Source: Natrinema pellirubrum DSM 15624 (lineage in GTDB: Archaea; Halobacteriota; Halobacteria; Halobacteriales; Natrialbaceae). From it: DNA of 64,000 nucleotides. Numbering within the stretch: position 1 is the first letter of the stretch; each line of letters starts with the position of its first letter. This document shows positions 51,566 to 60,504 of this stretch, in pieces. Below the pieces are notes generated by a model. It searched no databases, had not been told where the DNA came from, and saw only the letters and a program-made list of their open reading frames with translations. The DNA is taken from contig NC_019962.1 in NCBI RefSeq assembly GCF_000230735.2, positions 434,001-498,000 of the forward strand, written 5' to 3'. The translations under genes were made by a program, and so were the position numbers.

Positions 51566-53149
51566 ATGTCGGACTCGAACGGACGTGACGACGAGTCACA
51601 TCGTACTGTGCGGAACGTGGTTCTCGTCGTTCTCGACACGGCGCGGTCGAAAAGCGTCGGCCTGCAAGGGCTTTCGGAGGGGACCGCGGCGGGTCCCGAT
51701 CACGTCGGCTCGAAATCGCGTCCGGGTGATCGGGCCGCGAACGGCGACGGCACGGGCGCGCGCCCGACGCCCACGGTGGCGCGACTCGCCGCCGAGGGTG
51801 TCGCCTTCGAGAACGCCTTCGCGACCGCGCCGTGGACGCTGCCCTCCCACGCGTCGCTGTTTACCGGCACCTATCCTTCCGAACACGGCACCCACGGCGG
51901 CCACACCTATCTCGAGGGCGACCTGCGGACGCTACCGGAAGCCTTCGCTGACGCGGGGTACGAGACGGTCGGCGTCTCGAACAACACCTGGATCACCGAG
52001 GAGTTCGGCTTCGACCGCGGCTTCGACCGACTGCGCAAGGGGTGGCAGTACATTCAGGCAGACGCCGACATGGGCGCGGTCGTCCGCGGCGAGGACTTCC
52101 GGGAGAAACTCGACGCAACCCGCGAGCGGCTCTTCGACGGCAACCCCGTCGTCAATGCCGCCAACATCCTCTACAGCGAACTGCTCCAACCGGCCGGCGA
52201 CGACGGCTCCGCCCGCGCGGTCGACTGGACCGCCGACTGGCTCGAGAGCCGAAGTGACGACCGTCCCTTCTTCCTGTTCTGTAACTTCATCGAGCCCCAC
52301 GTCGAGTACGACCCGCCCCGCGAGTACGCCGAGCGGTTCCTCCCCGAGGGAGCCAGCTACGAGGATGCGACGGCGATCAGACAGGACCCCCGAGCCTACG
52401 ACTGCGAGGACTACGAGATCTCCGACCGGGAGTTCGCCATGCTTCGGGGCCTCTACCGCGCGGAACTGACCTACGTCGACCACCAGGTCGGCCGGCTCCG
52501 GGCTGCACTCTCCGACGCCGGCGAGTGGGAGGACACCCTCTTCGTCGTCTGTGGCGACCACGGCGAACACGTCGGCGAACACGGCTTCTTCGGCCACCAG
52601 TACAACCTCTACGACACCCTGCTGAACGTCCCCCTCGTCGCCCACGGCGGGCCCTTCATCGGCGGCGACGCCCGCCACGACCTCGTGAGCCTGCTCGATC
52701 TCCCTGCCACCCTGCTCGAGACGGCTGGTATCGACGACCCCGCGCTCCGCGAGGGGTGGTCGAGCCGGTCGCTCCATCCCGACTCGGACGACGACCCCCG
52801 TGAGGCCGTCTTCGCCGAGTACGTCGCCCCGCAGCCCTCGATCGAGCGCCTCGAGGCCCGCTTCGGCGCGATCCCCGACCGCGTCCGCGCGTTCGACCGG
52901 CGGCTGCGGGCGGTCCGGACGGCCGACTACAAGTACGTCCGCGGCGACGACGGCTTCGAACGCCTCCATCACGTTCGATCGGACCCGCTCGAGGGAACCG
53001 ATATCAGCGACGCGGAACCCGATCGGGTCCGGGCGCTCCGGCGGCGACTCGAGGCGCGGTTCGACCCGCTCGAGGCGGCCGGAGAGTCGGGCGAGGTCGA
53101 GATGCGCGAGGGGACCAAAGATCGACTTGCGGATCTGGGCTATCTGTGA
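51566..53149 (+). CDS. Sulfatase-like hydrolase lacking the formylglycine cysteine
   Basis: A 527-residue alkaline phosphatase-superfamily protein. It begins NVVLVVLDTARS with metal-binding Asp, and has WTLPSHASLFTGTYPSEHGTH where sulfatases carry C/S-x-P-x-R. No Cys or Arg is present there, so formylglycine chemistry is unlikely and Thr or Ser may be the nucleophile. VCGDHGEHVGEHGFFGH and RTADYKYVRG complete the fold. Many archaeal surface-glycan loci carry such enzymes, but the substrate is unknown. ATG 51566 preferred over GTG 51548. Confidence 0.88.
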   Translation: MSDSNGRDDESHRTVRNVVLVVLDTARSKSVGLQGLSEGTAAGPDHVGSKSRPGDRAANGDGTGARPTPTVARLAAEGVAFENAFATAPWTLPSHASLFTGTYPSEHGTHGGHTYLEGDLRTLPEAFADAGYETVGVSNNTWITEEFGFDRGFDRLRKGWQYIQADADMGAVVRGEDFREKLDATRERLFDGNPVVNAANILYSELLQPAGDDGSARAVDWTADWLESRSDDRPFFLFCNFIEPHVEYDPPREYAERFLPEGASYEDATAIRQDPRAYDCEDYEISDREFAMLRGLYRAELTYVDHQVGRLRAALSDAGEWEDTLFVVCGDHGEHVGEHGFFGHQYNLYDTLLNVPLVAHGGPFIGGDARHDLVSLLDLPATLLETAGIDDPALREGWSSRSLHPDSDDDPREAVFAEYVAPQPSIERLEARFGAIPDRVRAFDRRLRAVRTADYKYVRGDDGFERLHHVRSDPLEGTDISDAEPDRVRALRRRLEARFDPLEAAGESGEVEMREGTKDRLADLGYL

Positions 53150-53181
53150 CGGCGTGATTGGCCGGTGACCGCTCACACCCC

Positions 53182-53313
53182 GTGCGGTGGCGCGCGCTGG
53201 CGGCTCCCCGAACGTCAGTGAGGGGAGGCGACGACGCTGCGCGAGGGATGAGCGAGCGCAGTGAGCGAATCGGCTGGGGAGGGCGAGGCCCCTCCGTGTT
53301 GCCACGATAGCAG
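53182..53313 (+). repeat. Structured intergenic repeat, copy H (left arm of an inverted pair)
   Basis: All conserved blocks are present. Stem 1 is CTCCCC/GGGGAG, yet another sequence, and stem 3 pairs GGAGGG with CCCCTCC. With AACG beyond its end it makes a 16-bp perfect inverted repeat with copy I across a 60-bp AT-rich spacer. It begins 33 bp after the sulfatase-like stop. Confidence 0.85.
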
Positions 53314-53373
53314 AACGCTCTTTTGAACCGATTTCTCAATAGATCGGTCGAGATCGATATCACAACGACCGTT

Positions 53374-53513
53374 CTGCTATCGTGGCTACTAGGGATTACC
53401 ACGTCCTCCCCAGCCGATTCGTTCGGTCACTTCGTTCCGTCTCTCATCCCTCGCGCAGTGTCATCGGCCGCCCTCACTATCGTTCGGGCGACCGACAGCG
53501 CGCGCCACCGCAC
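53374..53513 (-). repeat. Structured intergenic repeat, copy I (right arm)
   Basis: Stem 1 is TCGGTCGCCC/GGGCGGCCGA, ten pairs with one G-T. Loop sequence GAACGATAGTGA resembles GAACGTCAGTGA of copy H, so the arms of this pair are related beyond the core blocks. Confidence 0.85.
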
Positions 53514-53599
53514 GTTGTTCCGAAGGCCGTGGTGCAACGGTATCAAGCGCGCAACTGTACACGCCGGACGGTTTCCCACCGCCGTCGGAACGTGGAGCC

Positions 53600-53929
53600 A
53601 TGTCCGCCAACGGCTCCGCCGAACCGGCGTCGTTCCCGTTCCCCACGCAGGTCGTCTACGAGGCGTCGGCCGAGCGACTCCGCGCCGCCGTCGACGTCGC
53701 CCCCGCAGCGATGGACGACGTGACCGTCGAGGTCGGCTCGCGTCGCCTCCGATTCGCGGTCGACCGCGCCGGAACCGACGGCCACCTCGGCGACGAGACC
53801 ACCACGACTGACGACCAAACCCTCGAACGCACCGTCACGCCGCTCCCGCCCGGCCTCGAGTTCGGAGCCGATCGCCACGCGTTCTACAACAACGGCGTCC
53901 TCACCGTCTCGCTCGAGACGGAATCGTGA
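53600..53929 (+). CDS. Small protein with alpha-crystallin-like C-terminus
   Basis: A 109-residue acidic protein. The C-terminal third, RTVTPLPPGLEFG then HAFYNNGVLTVSLE, resembles the last strands of the Hsp20 domain, where Y-x-N-G-V-L-x-[IV]-x-[LV] is usual. The N-terminal half is less clear. It may be a divergent small heat-shock protein; the evidence is one motif. Confidence 0.6.
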   Translation: MSANGSAEPASFPFPTQVVYEASAERLRAAVDVAPAAMDDVTVEVGSRRLRFAVDRAGTDGHLGDETTTTDDQTLERTVTPLPPGLEFGADRHAFYNNGVLTVSLETES

Positions 53930-54043
53930 GTCTCTGTCGCCCACCCCGACGGGCTCTCATTTCCGGTCGATGGGACCGAGGGGACTGCCTGCAGCACGTT
54001 TTTGCTCCCCAGTCCGGTAGGCAAGACGACAGTCACGGAACTG

Positions 54044-55372
54044 ATGGCCACCCACGACGAACGCTCGAGCGACGGCTTCCTCCCGTTCTTTCGCGAGTAC
54101 ACGAAGACCTGGATCCACGCGGTCGCGGCAGCCGGACTGACGGCGTTCGGGACGCTGTCGGTCTATCACCGCGCGTTCATCGCCCTCGCGTTGGCGTCCT
54201 ATGTCGTCCCGCCGATCGCCCTGTACCTGTGGCGGCCGTCCGCGGGACGGGATGCCGCGACCGACCGGGCGAGCGAACCGTCGGCCGCTCGAGACCGCGC
54301 GGCGACGACCGCCGATCGAGCGGCGACCGGTGACACGGCGCTCGAGCGCCCGGATGTGGCGGCCGAATCCGCGGACCGCGACGGACACGACGGCGTCGCT
54401 CTCGGCTCGGACGACGACCGTCCCGATGTCGATACCAGCGGCGGAGCATCCGGGACCGACGCCGCCAGCGAGACCAGGCGGCCCCACGTCCGGGAGTGGC
54501 GGCCCGTCGACGTTCCCACCGAGGCGACGCTGCGGGACGTCTGCGTGACCGACGGCGGCGCGGCCCACGCGGTCGGCGAGGACGGGGTCGTCCTCTCGGC
54601 CACCGGCGGCGACACCGAGTGGTCGGTCGCGCTCGCGGACGGGCCGGCCGCGCAGGGCGAGGAGTTACAGGGGGTCGACGCGACGGCCGACGGCGCGGCG
54701 GTCTGGATCGCCGGTGACAGCGGCGCGGTGGGCCGACTCGAGCCCGAGACGGGACTGCACACCGATTACACGGCCCCGCTCGAGATCACGAACAACTGGC
54801 TGGGAGTCGCCGTCGCCGGCCGAAGCGGCGACGAGACGGTTCTGCTGATCGATGGCTCCGGAGCCGTCCTCCGCGGACGATACCGCGACGGGACGATCGG
54901 GTGGGACGAGCCCGTCACCCCCGGCAGCGGCTCGAGCCTGAGCGGGGTGGCGCTGGCCGACTCCGCGGTCGGCTACTGCTGTGATACGAACGACGCGGTC
55001 TTCGAGACGGCCGACGGCGGGGCGTCGTTCGACCGCGTCGGCCCCGTCGGCGCCGGCGGCACGCTCGAGGCCGTCGCGACACTCGGCCGCGGCGACTGTC
55101 TGGTGAGCGCGGACGACGGCGTCGTCCACCGCTACGGCGGGTCGACGTGGACGCCGGAACGGGTCAGCGAGGAAGCGATCTGTGGGCTGGCCCGTCGGGA
55201 GGGGGAGGCGATCGCCTGCGACGCTGACGGCATCATCTACGAGCGCGGCGGGGCCGACTGGGACGCGGTCGATACGGGCCCGCTCGAGTCGCTGATCGCC
55301 GTCGCGGTCGCGCCCGACGGACGGCGGGCGGTCGCGGTCGGCGACGAGGGGACCGTCGTCGAGCGGCGATGA
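54044..55372 (+). CDS. Membrane-anchored beta-propeller protein
   Basis: A 442-residue protein. Two hydrophobic helices at about residues 25-62 anchor it; a disordered Asp/Ala/Arg-rich linker follows to about residue 150. The rest holds repeated blades with Gly-rich turns (VGEDGVVLSATGG, IAGDSGAVGRLEP, CCDTNDAVFETADGG, VSADDGVVHRYGG, VAVGDEGTVVERR), like photosystem-assembly or YCF48-type propellers. Function unknown. ATG 54044 preferred over an upstream TTG. Confidence 0.75.
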   Translation: MATHDERSSDGFLPFFREYTKTWIHAVAAAGLTAFGTLSVYHRAFIALALASYVVPPIALYLWRPSAGRDAATDRASEPSAARDRAATTADRAATGDTALERPDVAAESADRDGHDGVALGSDDDRPDVDTSGGASGTDAASETRRPHVREWRPVDVPTEATLRDVCVTDGGAAHAVGEDGVVLSATGGDTEWSVALADGPAAQGEELQGVDATADGAAVWIAGDSGAVGRLEPETGLHTDYTAPLEITNNWLGVAVAGRSGDETVLLIDGSGAVLRGRYRDGTIGWDEPVTPGSGSSLSGVALADSAVGYCCDTNDAVFETADGGASFDRVGPVGAGGTLEAVATLGRGDCLVSADDGVVHRYGGSTWTPERVSEEAICGLARREGEAIACDADGIIYERGGADWDAVDTGPLESLIAVAVAPDGRRAVAVGDEGTVVERR

Positions 55373-55423
55373 GCGACGGTCGGATCGGCCACTGTTATTG
55401 CCGTCGAACCCACATCGCCTAGC

Positions 55424-57925
55424 GTGAGCGATCGAGACGCGACTGGCGACGGAACCGACCGCTGTCGGCTCTGCGGCACGCCGCTCTCGGGGGCCGGTGA
55501 GCGGGCCGCCGACGACTTCTGCTCGAGCGGCTGTCGCGATATCGCCGCCGAGTACGGAACCGGCGACGACGGCCCCCGTTCGACGGACCGGCCGGCCGAC
55601 TCGAGCCCGGACACGACGGCGGAGACCGACGGGACCGTCCGGACCTTCTTCCGGGTCGACGGCATGCATTCGGCCAGTTGCGAGGCCTACCTCGAGTCCG
55701 TCGCCGAGGGCCGCGACGGCGTCCGCGATGCCGAGGCGAGCTACGTCACCGAGACAGTCCGGGTCGATCACGACCCTGATCGGATCGGCGCGGACGCCCT
55801 CGAGGACGCGCTGAGTACGCTTGGCTACACCGCCTACCGGCGCGAGGACGCAAGCGCTGACGAGGATACCGGTGGCACCCGCCGCTCCCGGGAGATGGAC
55901 GGGCTCCGGAAGCGCCGCGCCGACGATATGCTCGAAATGCGGTACGTCGTCGGCGTCGTCTTCGGTTCCTTCCTGCTGTTGCCGTTCGTGGCGGTCTTCT
56001 ATCCGATGTACCTGACCGCGTTTACCGACTGGGGCGCGATCGCCCACTTCGAGGGGTCGTTCACCGGCTTTAGCGGCTCCCTCTATCTCCCGCTCTTTGT
56101 CGTCCTGACCGGCGCGATCGTCTACCTGACCGGCGGGCCCGTCCTCCGGGGCGCGTACGTCAGTCTGAAGCTTCGGCGGCCGACGACGGACCTGCTCGCG
56201 GCGCTGACGATTCTGGCCGCGTACACGTACGCCTCGACCACCGCCGCCCTCGGTCGGACCGACGTCTACTTCGATCTGACCATCGTCGTCGCTTCGCTCG
56301 TAATGGGCGCGACCTACTACGAGTCGACCGTCAAGCGCCGTGCGACCGACCGGCTGACCGACCTTACCGTCTCGCAGGTCGACACTGCCCGGCTGTACGC
56401 CGAAGACGGCTCCACGACCGAAATCCCGGTCGCCGACCTTGAGTCCGGCGACCGCCTGCTCGTCCGTGAGGGCGAGCGGATCCCGGTCGACGGCCGGCTG
56501 GCCGAAGGCGAGTGTACCGTCGACGAGGCCGTCGTCACCGGCGAGTCGCTCCCGGTCCCGAAGGAAGCCGGCGACGAGGTGGTCGGTGGCTCGGTCGTCA
56601 CGACCGACGCGGCGGTCGTCGACGTCGGCGAGCGGACCACCAGTAGCATCGAGCGACTCACCCGGGTCGTCTGGAACGTCCAGAGCGCCGACCACGGCGT
56701 CACCCGGCAGGCCGACGAACTCGCCGCCCGACTCGTCCCCGCCGTCCTCGCGGTCGCCGCCCTCGTCGGCGTCGGGGCCGCTCTCACCGGTGCCGGCACG
56801 ACCGCGACCGCGCTCGCGGCGCTCATGACGCTCATGGTCGCCTGCCCGTGGGCGCTCGGCTTCGCGACACCCTACTCCGTCGCGACGAGTCTGGAAGCGG
56901 CCCTCGAGCGCGGCATCGTCGTCTTCGACGAGACGGTCTTCGAGCGTCTGCGTGCGATCGACGTCGTTGTCTTCGACAAGACCGGGACGCTGACGACCGG
57001 CGAGATGTCCGTCCGCGAAGCCGACGCCCCCGACGACCTGCTCGCGGCCGCCGCCGCCCTCGAGCGGCGGGCGGCCCACCCGGCCGCGGCGGCGATCGCG
57101 GCGGCCTTCGGCGACGGGAGCGAGACAACTGGCGAGGCCGACGGCGCGGCCCGGGCCGACGGGGGCTCGGCCGCCGCGAGCGACCTCGAGGTCCGGGACT
57201 TTCACACCCACGCGACCGGCGTCGAGGGGACCGTCGACGGCCGGCGGATACTGGTCGGCCACCCGGACCTGTTCCGGGAGCGAGGCTGGACGCTCGAGGA
57301 CGGGCTCGAGAAGCGGATCGAACGAGCGCGGGAAGCGGGACGGCTCCCGGTCGTCGTCGGCCGGGACGGGGATGCAGAGGGGCTCGTGATCGTCGGCGAC
57401 GAACCGCGTGAGGGGTGGGAGGAGACGGTGACGGCGCTCTCCGAGTCCGGCGTCGAGGTCGTGGTCCTGACCGGCGACGACGGGACGGCCGCCGACGCCT
57501 TCGCGGCGCATCCGGGCGTCGATCACGTCTTCGCCGGCGTTTCGCCCGACGGGAAGACGGCGGCGATCGATCGGCTCCGGGCCGACGGCCGCGTGGCGAT
57601 GGTCGGCGACGGAACCAACGACGCGCCCGCGCTGGCCGCGGCCGATCTGGGTATCTCGCTGGGCAGCGGGACGGCGCTGGCCGCCGACGCGGCCGACGTC
57701 GCCATCGCCGACGACGACCTCGCGGCGGTCGAGCGCGCCTTCGCGCTGGCCCGGGCCGCCCGCGATCGGATCAGGCAGAACCTCGGGCTCGCGTTCGTCT
57801 ATAACGCTCTCGCGATCCCACCGGCGGTTCTCGGGCTCGTGAACCCGCTGGTGACGACCGTCGCGGTCGTGATCGGCACCCTGCTGATCGTCGGCAACGC
57901 CGAGCGCTCGCTGCTCGCGGACTGA
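55424..57925 (+). CDS. P1B-type heavy-metal ATPase with atypical metal sites
   Basis: An 833-residue P-type ATPase. An N-terminal zinc-like cluster (C14-x-x-C17, C33-x3-C37) precedes a heavy-metal-associated domain whose usual G-M-x-C-x-x-C is G80-M-H-S-A-S-C86, with one Cys replaced. Six or more membrane segments follow. The membrane metal motif is C474-P475-W476 rather than C-P-C. The phosphorylation site D518 lies in DKTGTLT, AAHP carries the HP dipeptide, and GDGTNDAPAL closes the P-domain. Cargo is probably copper or a related metal, but the altered sites leave that open. The start is GTG at 55424. Confidence 0.92.
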   Translation: MSDRDATGDGTDRCRLCGTPLSGAGERAADDFCSSGCRDIAAEYGTGDDGPRSTDRPADSSPDTTAETDGTVRTFFRVDGMHSASCEAYLESVAEGRDGVRDAEASYVTETVRVDHDPDRIGADALEDALSTLGYTAYRREDASADEDTGGTRRSREMDGLRKRRADDMLEMRYVVGVVFGSFLLLPFVAVFYPMYLTAFTDWGAIAHFEGSFTGFSGSLYLPLFVVLTGAIVYLTGGPVLRGAYVSLKLRRPTTDLLAALTILAAYTYASTTAALGRTDVYFDLTIVVASLVMGATYYESTVKRRATDRLTDLTVSQVDTARLYAEDGSTTEIPVADLESGDRLLVREGERIPVDGRLAEGECTVDEAVVTGESLPVPKEAGDEVVGGSVVTTDAAVVDVGERTTSSIERLTRVVWNVQSADHGVTRQADELAARLVPAVLAVAALVGVGAALTGAGTTATALAALMTLMVACPWALGFATPYSVATSLEAALERGIVVFDETVFERLRAIDVVVFDKTGTLTTGEMSVREADAPDDLLAAAAALERRAAHPAAAAIAAAFGDGSETTGEADGAARADGGSAAASDLEVRDFHTHATGVEGTVDGRRILVGHPDLFRERGWTLEDGLEKRIERAREAGRLPVVVGRDGDAEGLVIVGDEPREGWEETVTALSESGVEVVVLTGDDGTAADAFAAHPGVDHVFAGVSPDGKTAAIDRLRADGRVAMVGDGTNDAPALAAADLGISLGSGTALAADAADVAIADDDLAAVERAFALARAARDRIRQNLGLAFVYNALAIPPAVLGLVNPLVTTVAVVIGTLLIVGNAERSLLAD

Positions 57926-57999
57926 GCCGGGGAGTCGATGCCGGGGAGACGTACCGGGAGGACAAACTACAGGGATCGCCGTAACCGATCCACGGCCGG

Positions 58000-59238
58000 A
58001 TGACTGGACGGATGGACCGTCGCCGCGCGTACGCGGCCGTCGTCGTCGGAACGCTGGGCTATACCTGTCTGATGTTCGTCTGGTTCTCGCTGCCGGCCTA
58101 TCTCTCGACGATCATCGACGATCTCGGGCTCTCAGGGACCCAGGCCGGCGCCGTCGCCGGGGCGGTCCCGTTGACCTACATCCCGATCGCGCTGTTTTCG
58201 GGCGTCGTCGTCGACCGGATCGGGCCGGGCCGGAGCCTCGCTGCGGGCGTGTTGATCTACGGGTTCGCACAGGTCGCTCGCAGCTTCGCGGCCGGCTTCC
58301 CCTCCCTGCTCGCCGCGACCCTCCTGATCGGTGTCGGCGCGACCGCGATCACCTTCGGGCTCCCGAAGCTCGTCTCGGTGCTGTTCCCGCCCGACGAAAC
58401 CGGCCTCCCGTCCTCGATCTATCTGGTCGGCGCGTCGACGGGGACCGCGAGCGTCTTCGCCGTCGGCCGGCCCGTTTTCGGCCCGCTGCTGGGTGGCTGG
58501 CGGCCCCTCTTCTTCTGGAGTGGCGTCGTCGCGATCGCGTACGGCCTGCTGTGGCTCGGCGTCGCGCACCGACTGGGGATCGACGCCCGCAATCGAGCGG
58601 CCAACGACGCCGACGACGCGGACTCCTCGCTCTCTCCTGCGGCGATCGCTCGCGACCTGAAACTCGTGCTGACCCACCGCGAACTGCAGCTGGTGGTCGT
58701 CGTCGGGACGATGTACCTGCTGATCGCCCACGGTACCCAGAGCTGGCTCCCGACGCTGCTCGAGGCCCGAGGTTACTCGGCCGATCGGGCCGGCCGGACG
58801 ACGAGCCTGCTGGTGGCCGCGAACGTCGTCGGCGTGGTGGCCGTCCCGGCGGTCGCCGACCGGCTCGGCGTCCGCCGTTCCGCCCTGATCGGCTGCGGGC
58901 TGATCGCCGCGCTCGGGATTTCGGGGATCCTCTCGAGCGGGCTCGGACTCGCCCTGCTCGGGAGCGTCCTCGTCACCGGGTTCGGCTTCGGCGGGCTCTC
59001 GCCGCTCATCCGGGCGATCCCGCCGGAACTCGAGGGGATCGGCGCGCGCCTGACCGGCACCGCGGTCGGGTTCATCTTCGCTGTCGGCGAGATCGGCGGC
59101 TTCCTCGGCCCGGTACTCGTCGGGACGCTGTACGACCGCACCGGCTCGTACGCGCCGGGGCTGGGGCTGTTGGCCACGGCGGGGCTCGTCGTGGCGGTCG
59201 CCGGCAGCGTGTTGCGGTTTCGGTACGGCGATTCCTGA
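58000..59238 (+). CDS. Major facilitator superfamily transporter
   Basis: A 412-residue protein with twelve hydrophobic segments and the A-loop-like VVVDRIGPGRSLAAG between helices 2 and 3; VADRLGVRRSALIG is its counterpart between helices 8 and 9. General layout resembles the CynX/NimT group. Substrate unknown. ATG 58000 at the usual distance from an N-terminal first helix. Confidence 0.9.
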   Translation: MTGRMDRRRAYAAVVVGTLGYTCLMFVWFSLPAYLSTIIDDLGLSGTQAGAVAGAVPLTYIPIALFSGVVVDRIGPGRSLAAGVLIYGFAQVARSFAAGFPSLLAATLLIGVGATAITFGLPKLVSVLFPPDETGLPSSIYLVGASTGTASVFAVGRPVFGPLLGGWRPLFFWSGVVAIAYGLLWLGVAHRLGIDARNRAANDADDADSSLSPAAIARDLKLVLTHRELQLVVVVGTMYLLIAHGTQSWLPTLLEARGYSADRAGRTTSLLVAANVVGVVAVPAVADRLGVRRSALIGCGLIAALGISGILSSGLGLALLGSVLVTGFGFGGLSPLIRAIPPELEGIGARLTGTAVGFIFAVGEIGGFLGPVLVGTLYDRTGSYAPGLGLLATAGLVVAVAGSVLRFRYGDS

Positions 59239-59295
59239 CGGTCGCTCTCGCTCGAGGCCGTACGGGGTCACGAGCCCCGGCCGGCGTGACTCGAG

Positions 59296-59682
59296 CTAGC
59301 CGTCGTCCGACTTCCGTCGCGCCGGTGGGGTCTTCGAGAGGTACCGTCCCCATCGGCCGCGGTTGTCGGCGACCCACCGGTAGGCGCGCTCCCGAAACCG
59401 TTCGTAGTCCTCGAACTGCCGGAGGAACCCAACGGCGTCGCCGGCGGGCTCGACCAGTTCCGTCCGCCTGAACGCCTCCTCGATCGAGGCCCCACAGGAG
59501 TAGACCCCCTCGTCGGTGACCATGTGCGAACATTCCTCATAGTCCTCGGGCAGCCGAGCCAGCAGGTCCTCTGAGAGATCACTGAAGCCGACGATCCGGA
59601 GATCCGCCCGGTCGTCGAAGAAGTCGGCCCACCACGTACAGAACCCGCAGTCGTCGTCGTAGACGAGCGTGGCCTCGCTCAT
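59296..59682 (-). CDS. DCC-family (DUF393) thiol-disulfide oxidoreductase-like protein
   Basis: A 128-residue protein starting LVYDDDCGFCTWWADFF: D-x-x-C-x-x-C with C12 and C15, the family mark. The later YSCGASIEEAF and FRERAYRWVADNR segments are also conserved in the family. Predicted redox role is inferred from the motif; the substrate is not known. Divergent from the HTH gene across a 225-bp gap. Confidence 0.88.
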   Translation of the reverse strand: MSEATLVYDDDCGFCTWWADFFDDRADLRIVGFSDLSEDLLARLPEDYEECSHMVTDEGVYSCGASIEEAFRRTELVEPAGDAVGFLRQFEDYERFRERAYRWVADNRGRWGRYLSKTPPARRKSDDG

Positions 59683-59780
59683 ACCCCATCTGGGGACCCG
59701 ACGCTACTAACGCTTGTTCCCGCCGGCTCGAGTGCGGGTCGGACTCGAGGCGCCACCGACGAGGTCGTCCTCGTCGGCAT

Positions 59781-59808
59781 CGCAATCGAACCTCGAGGTT
59801 CGGTTGCG
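59781..59808. promoter_or_regulatory. 28-bp near-perfect palindrome in the DCC/HTH divergent gap
   Basis: CGCAATCGAACCTC is followed directly by GAGGTTCGGTTGCG. Thirteen of fourteen pairs are complementary, with one T-G. A second hairpin, CGACGAGG/CCTCGTCG, lies just upstream at 59757-59776. Roughly 100 bp before the HTH start codon, this could be an operator for the HTH protein or a transcription signal. Confidence 0.5.
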
Positions 59809-59907
59809 GTCTCGGTCCGGGGAGTCGATGTCTCCGGCCGGTTCGGGCGACTTCCCGCCCCGAAACACCTATTACTCTTTTGCTGTAATTTGTAATCAGA
59901 TACTCGC

Positions 59908-60504
59908 ATGTCCCGTACTACCGATCACGGAACTGATGACGTCGTCGGTGCCTTCCTCTCGGTCGCCGATCTCCTCGAGGAACCTCGACTCGCCCGGCTC
60001 TACGCGGCGCTTTCGCGAACGGACGAGATGTCCGTCAGCGAACTCATGGACGCGCTCGACCTCCCGCAGGGGACGGCCTATGCAGACGTAAACCGCCTCG
60101 AAGAAGCCGGGTTGATCGAGCCGACGACGACCGATCAGCCCCACCGGTACGCGGCGGTCGATGTCGATCTCACGCTCACCAGTTCCGGGACCGAATACAC
60201 CATCACACCCGCATTGATCGATGCCGTCGGCCGTCGCGCGACCGACGACGACATCGACGCCTATATCGATCGCCACGGCGTCGGCGGGCTCGCGATCGCG
60301 CTCTCGTACGCCGTCGATCGAGAACGCGGTGACACGACCCATCGTCTGATGGCACGGGACCTCGATTGCTCACCGATCGAAGCCGAGGCCATCTTGCAGG
60401 CGCTCCGTCCGGTCGTACAGGATCACTTCGATCTCGACTCGTCCGGCGCGTCGCTCGCCGATGTCGCCGCGGACGACGCGACTGATTTCACCGACGACGC
60501 GTGA
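59908..60504 (+). CDS. Winged-helix transcriptional regulator of an HTH-PIN pair
   Basis: A 198-residue acidic protein. Residues about 30-85 form a winged helix: LARLYAALSRTDEMSVSELM followed by YADVNRLEEAGLIEPT, the recognition helix and wing. The C-terminal half is helical and may receive a signal or bind the partner protein. The stop overlaps the start of the PIN-like gene (GTGA), so the products are made together. The pair resembles an antitoxin-toxin or regulator-nuclease couple. Confidence 0.8.
   Translation: MSRTTDHGTDDVVGAFLSVADLLEEPRLARLYAALSRTDEMSVSELMDALDLPQGTAYADVNRLEEAGLIEPTTTDQPHRYAAVDVDLTLTSSGTEYTITPALIDAVGRRATDDDIDAYIDRHGVGGLAIALSYAVDRERGDTTHRLMARDLDCSPIEAEAILQALRPVVQDHFDLDSSGASLADVAADDATDFTDDA

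Noticed and set aside
7922-53513. CRISPR array as explanation for the nine repeats
   Set aside because: Copies are kilobases apart, about 130-200 bp long, in both orientations and without regular spacers; no cas gene is present.
54665-57526. 953-residue minus-strand open frame opposite the propeller and P-ATPase genes
   Set aside because: It is the antisense shadow of well-recognised genes in GC-rich DNA; no domain is visible and its composition (Arg/Asp/Val/Gly runs) is typical of shadows.
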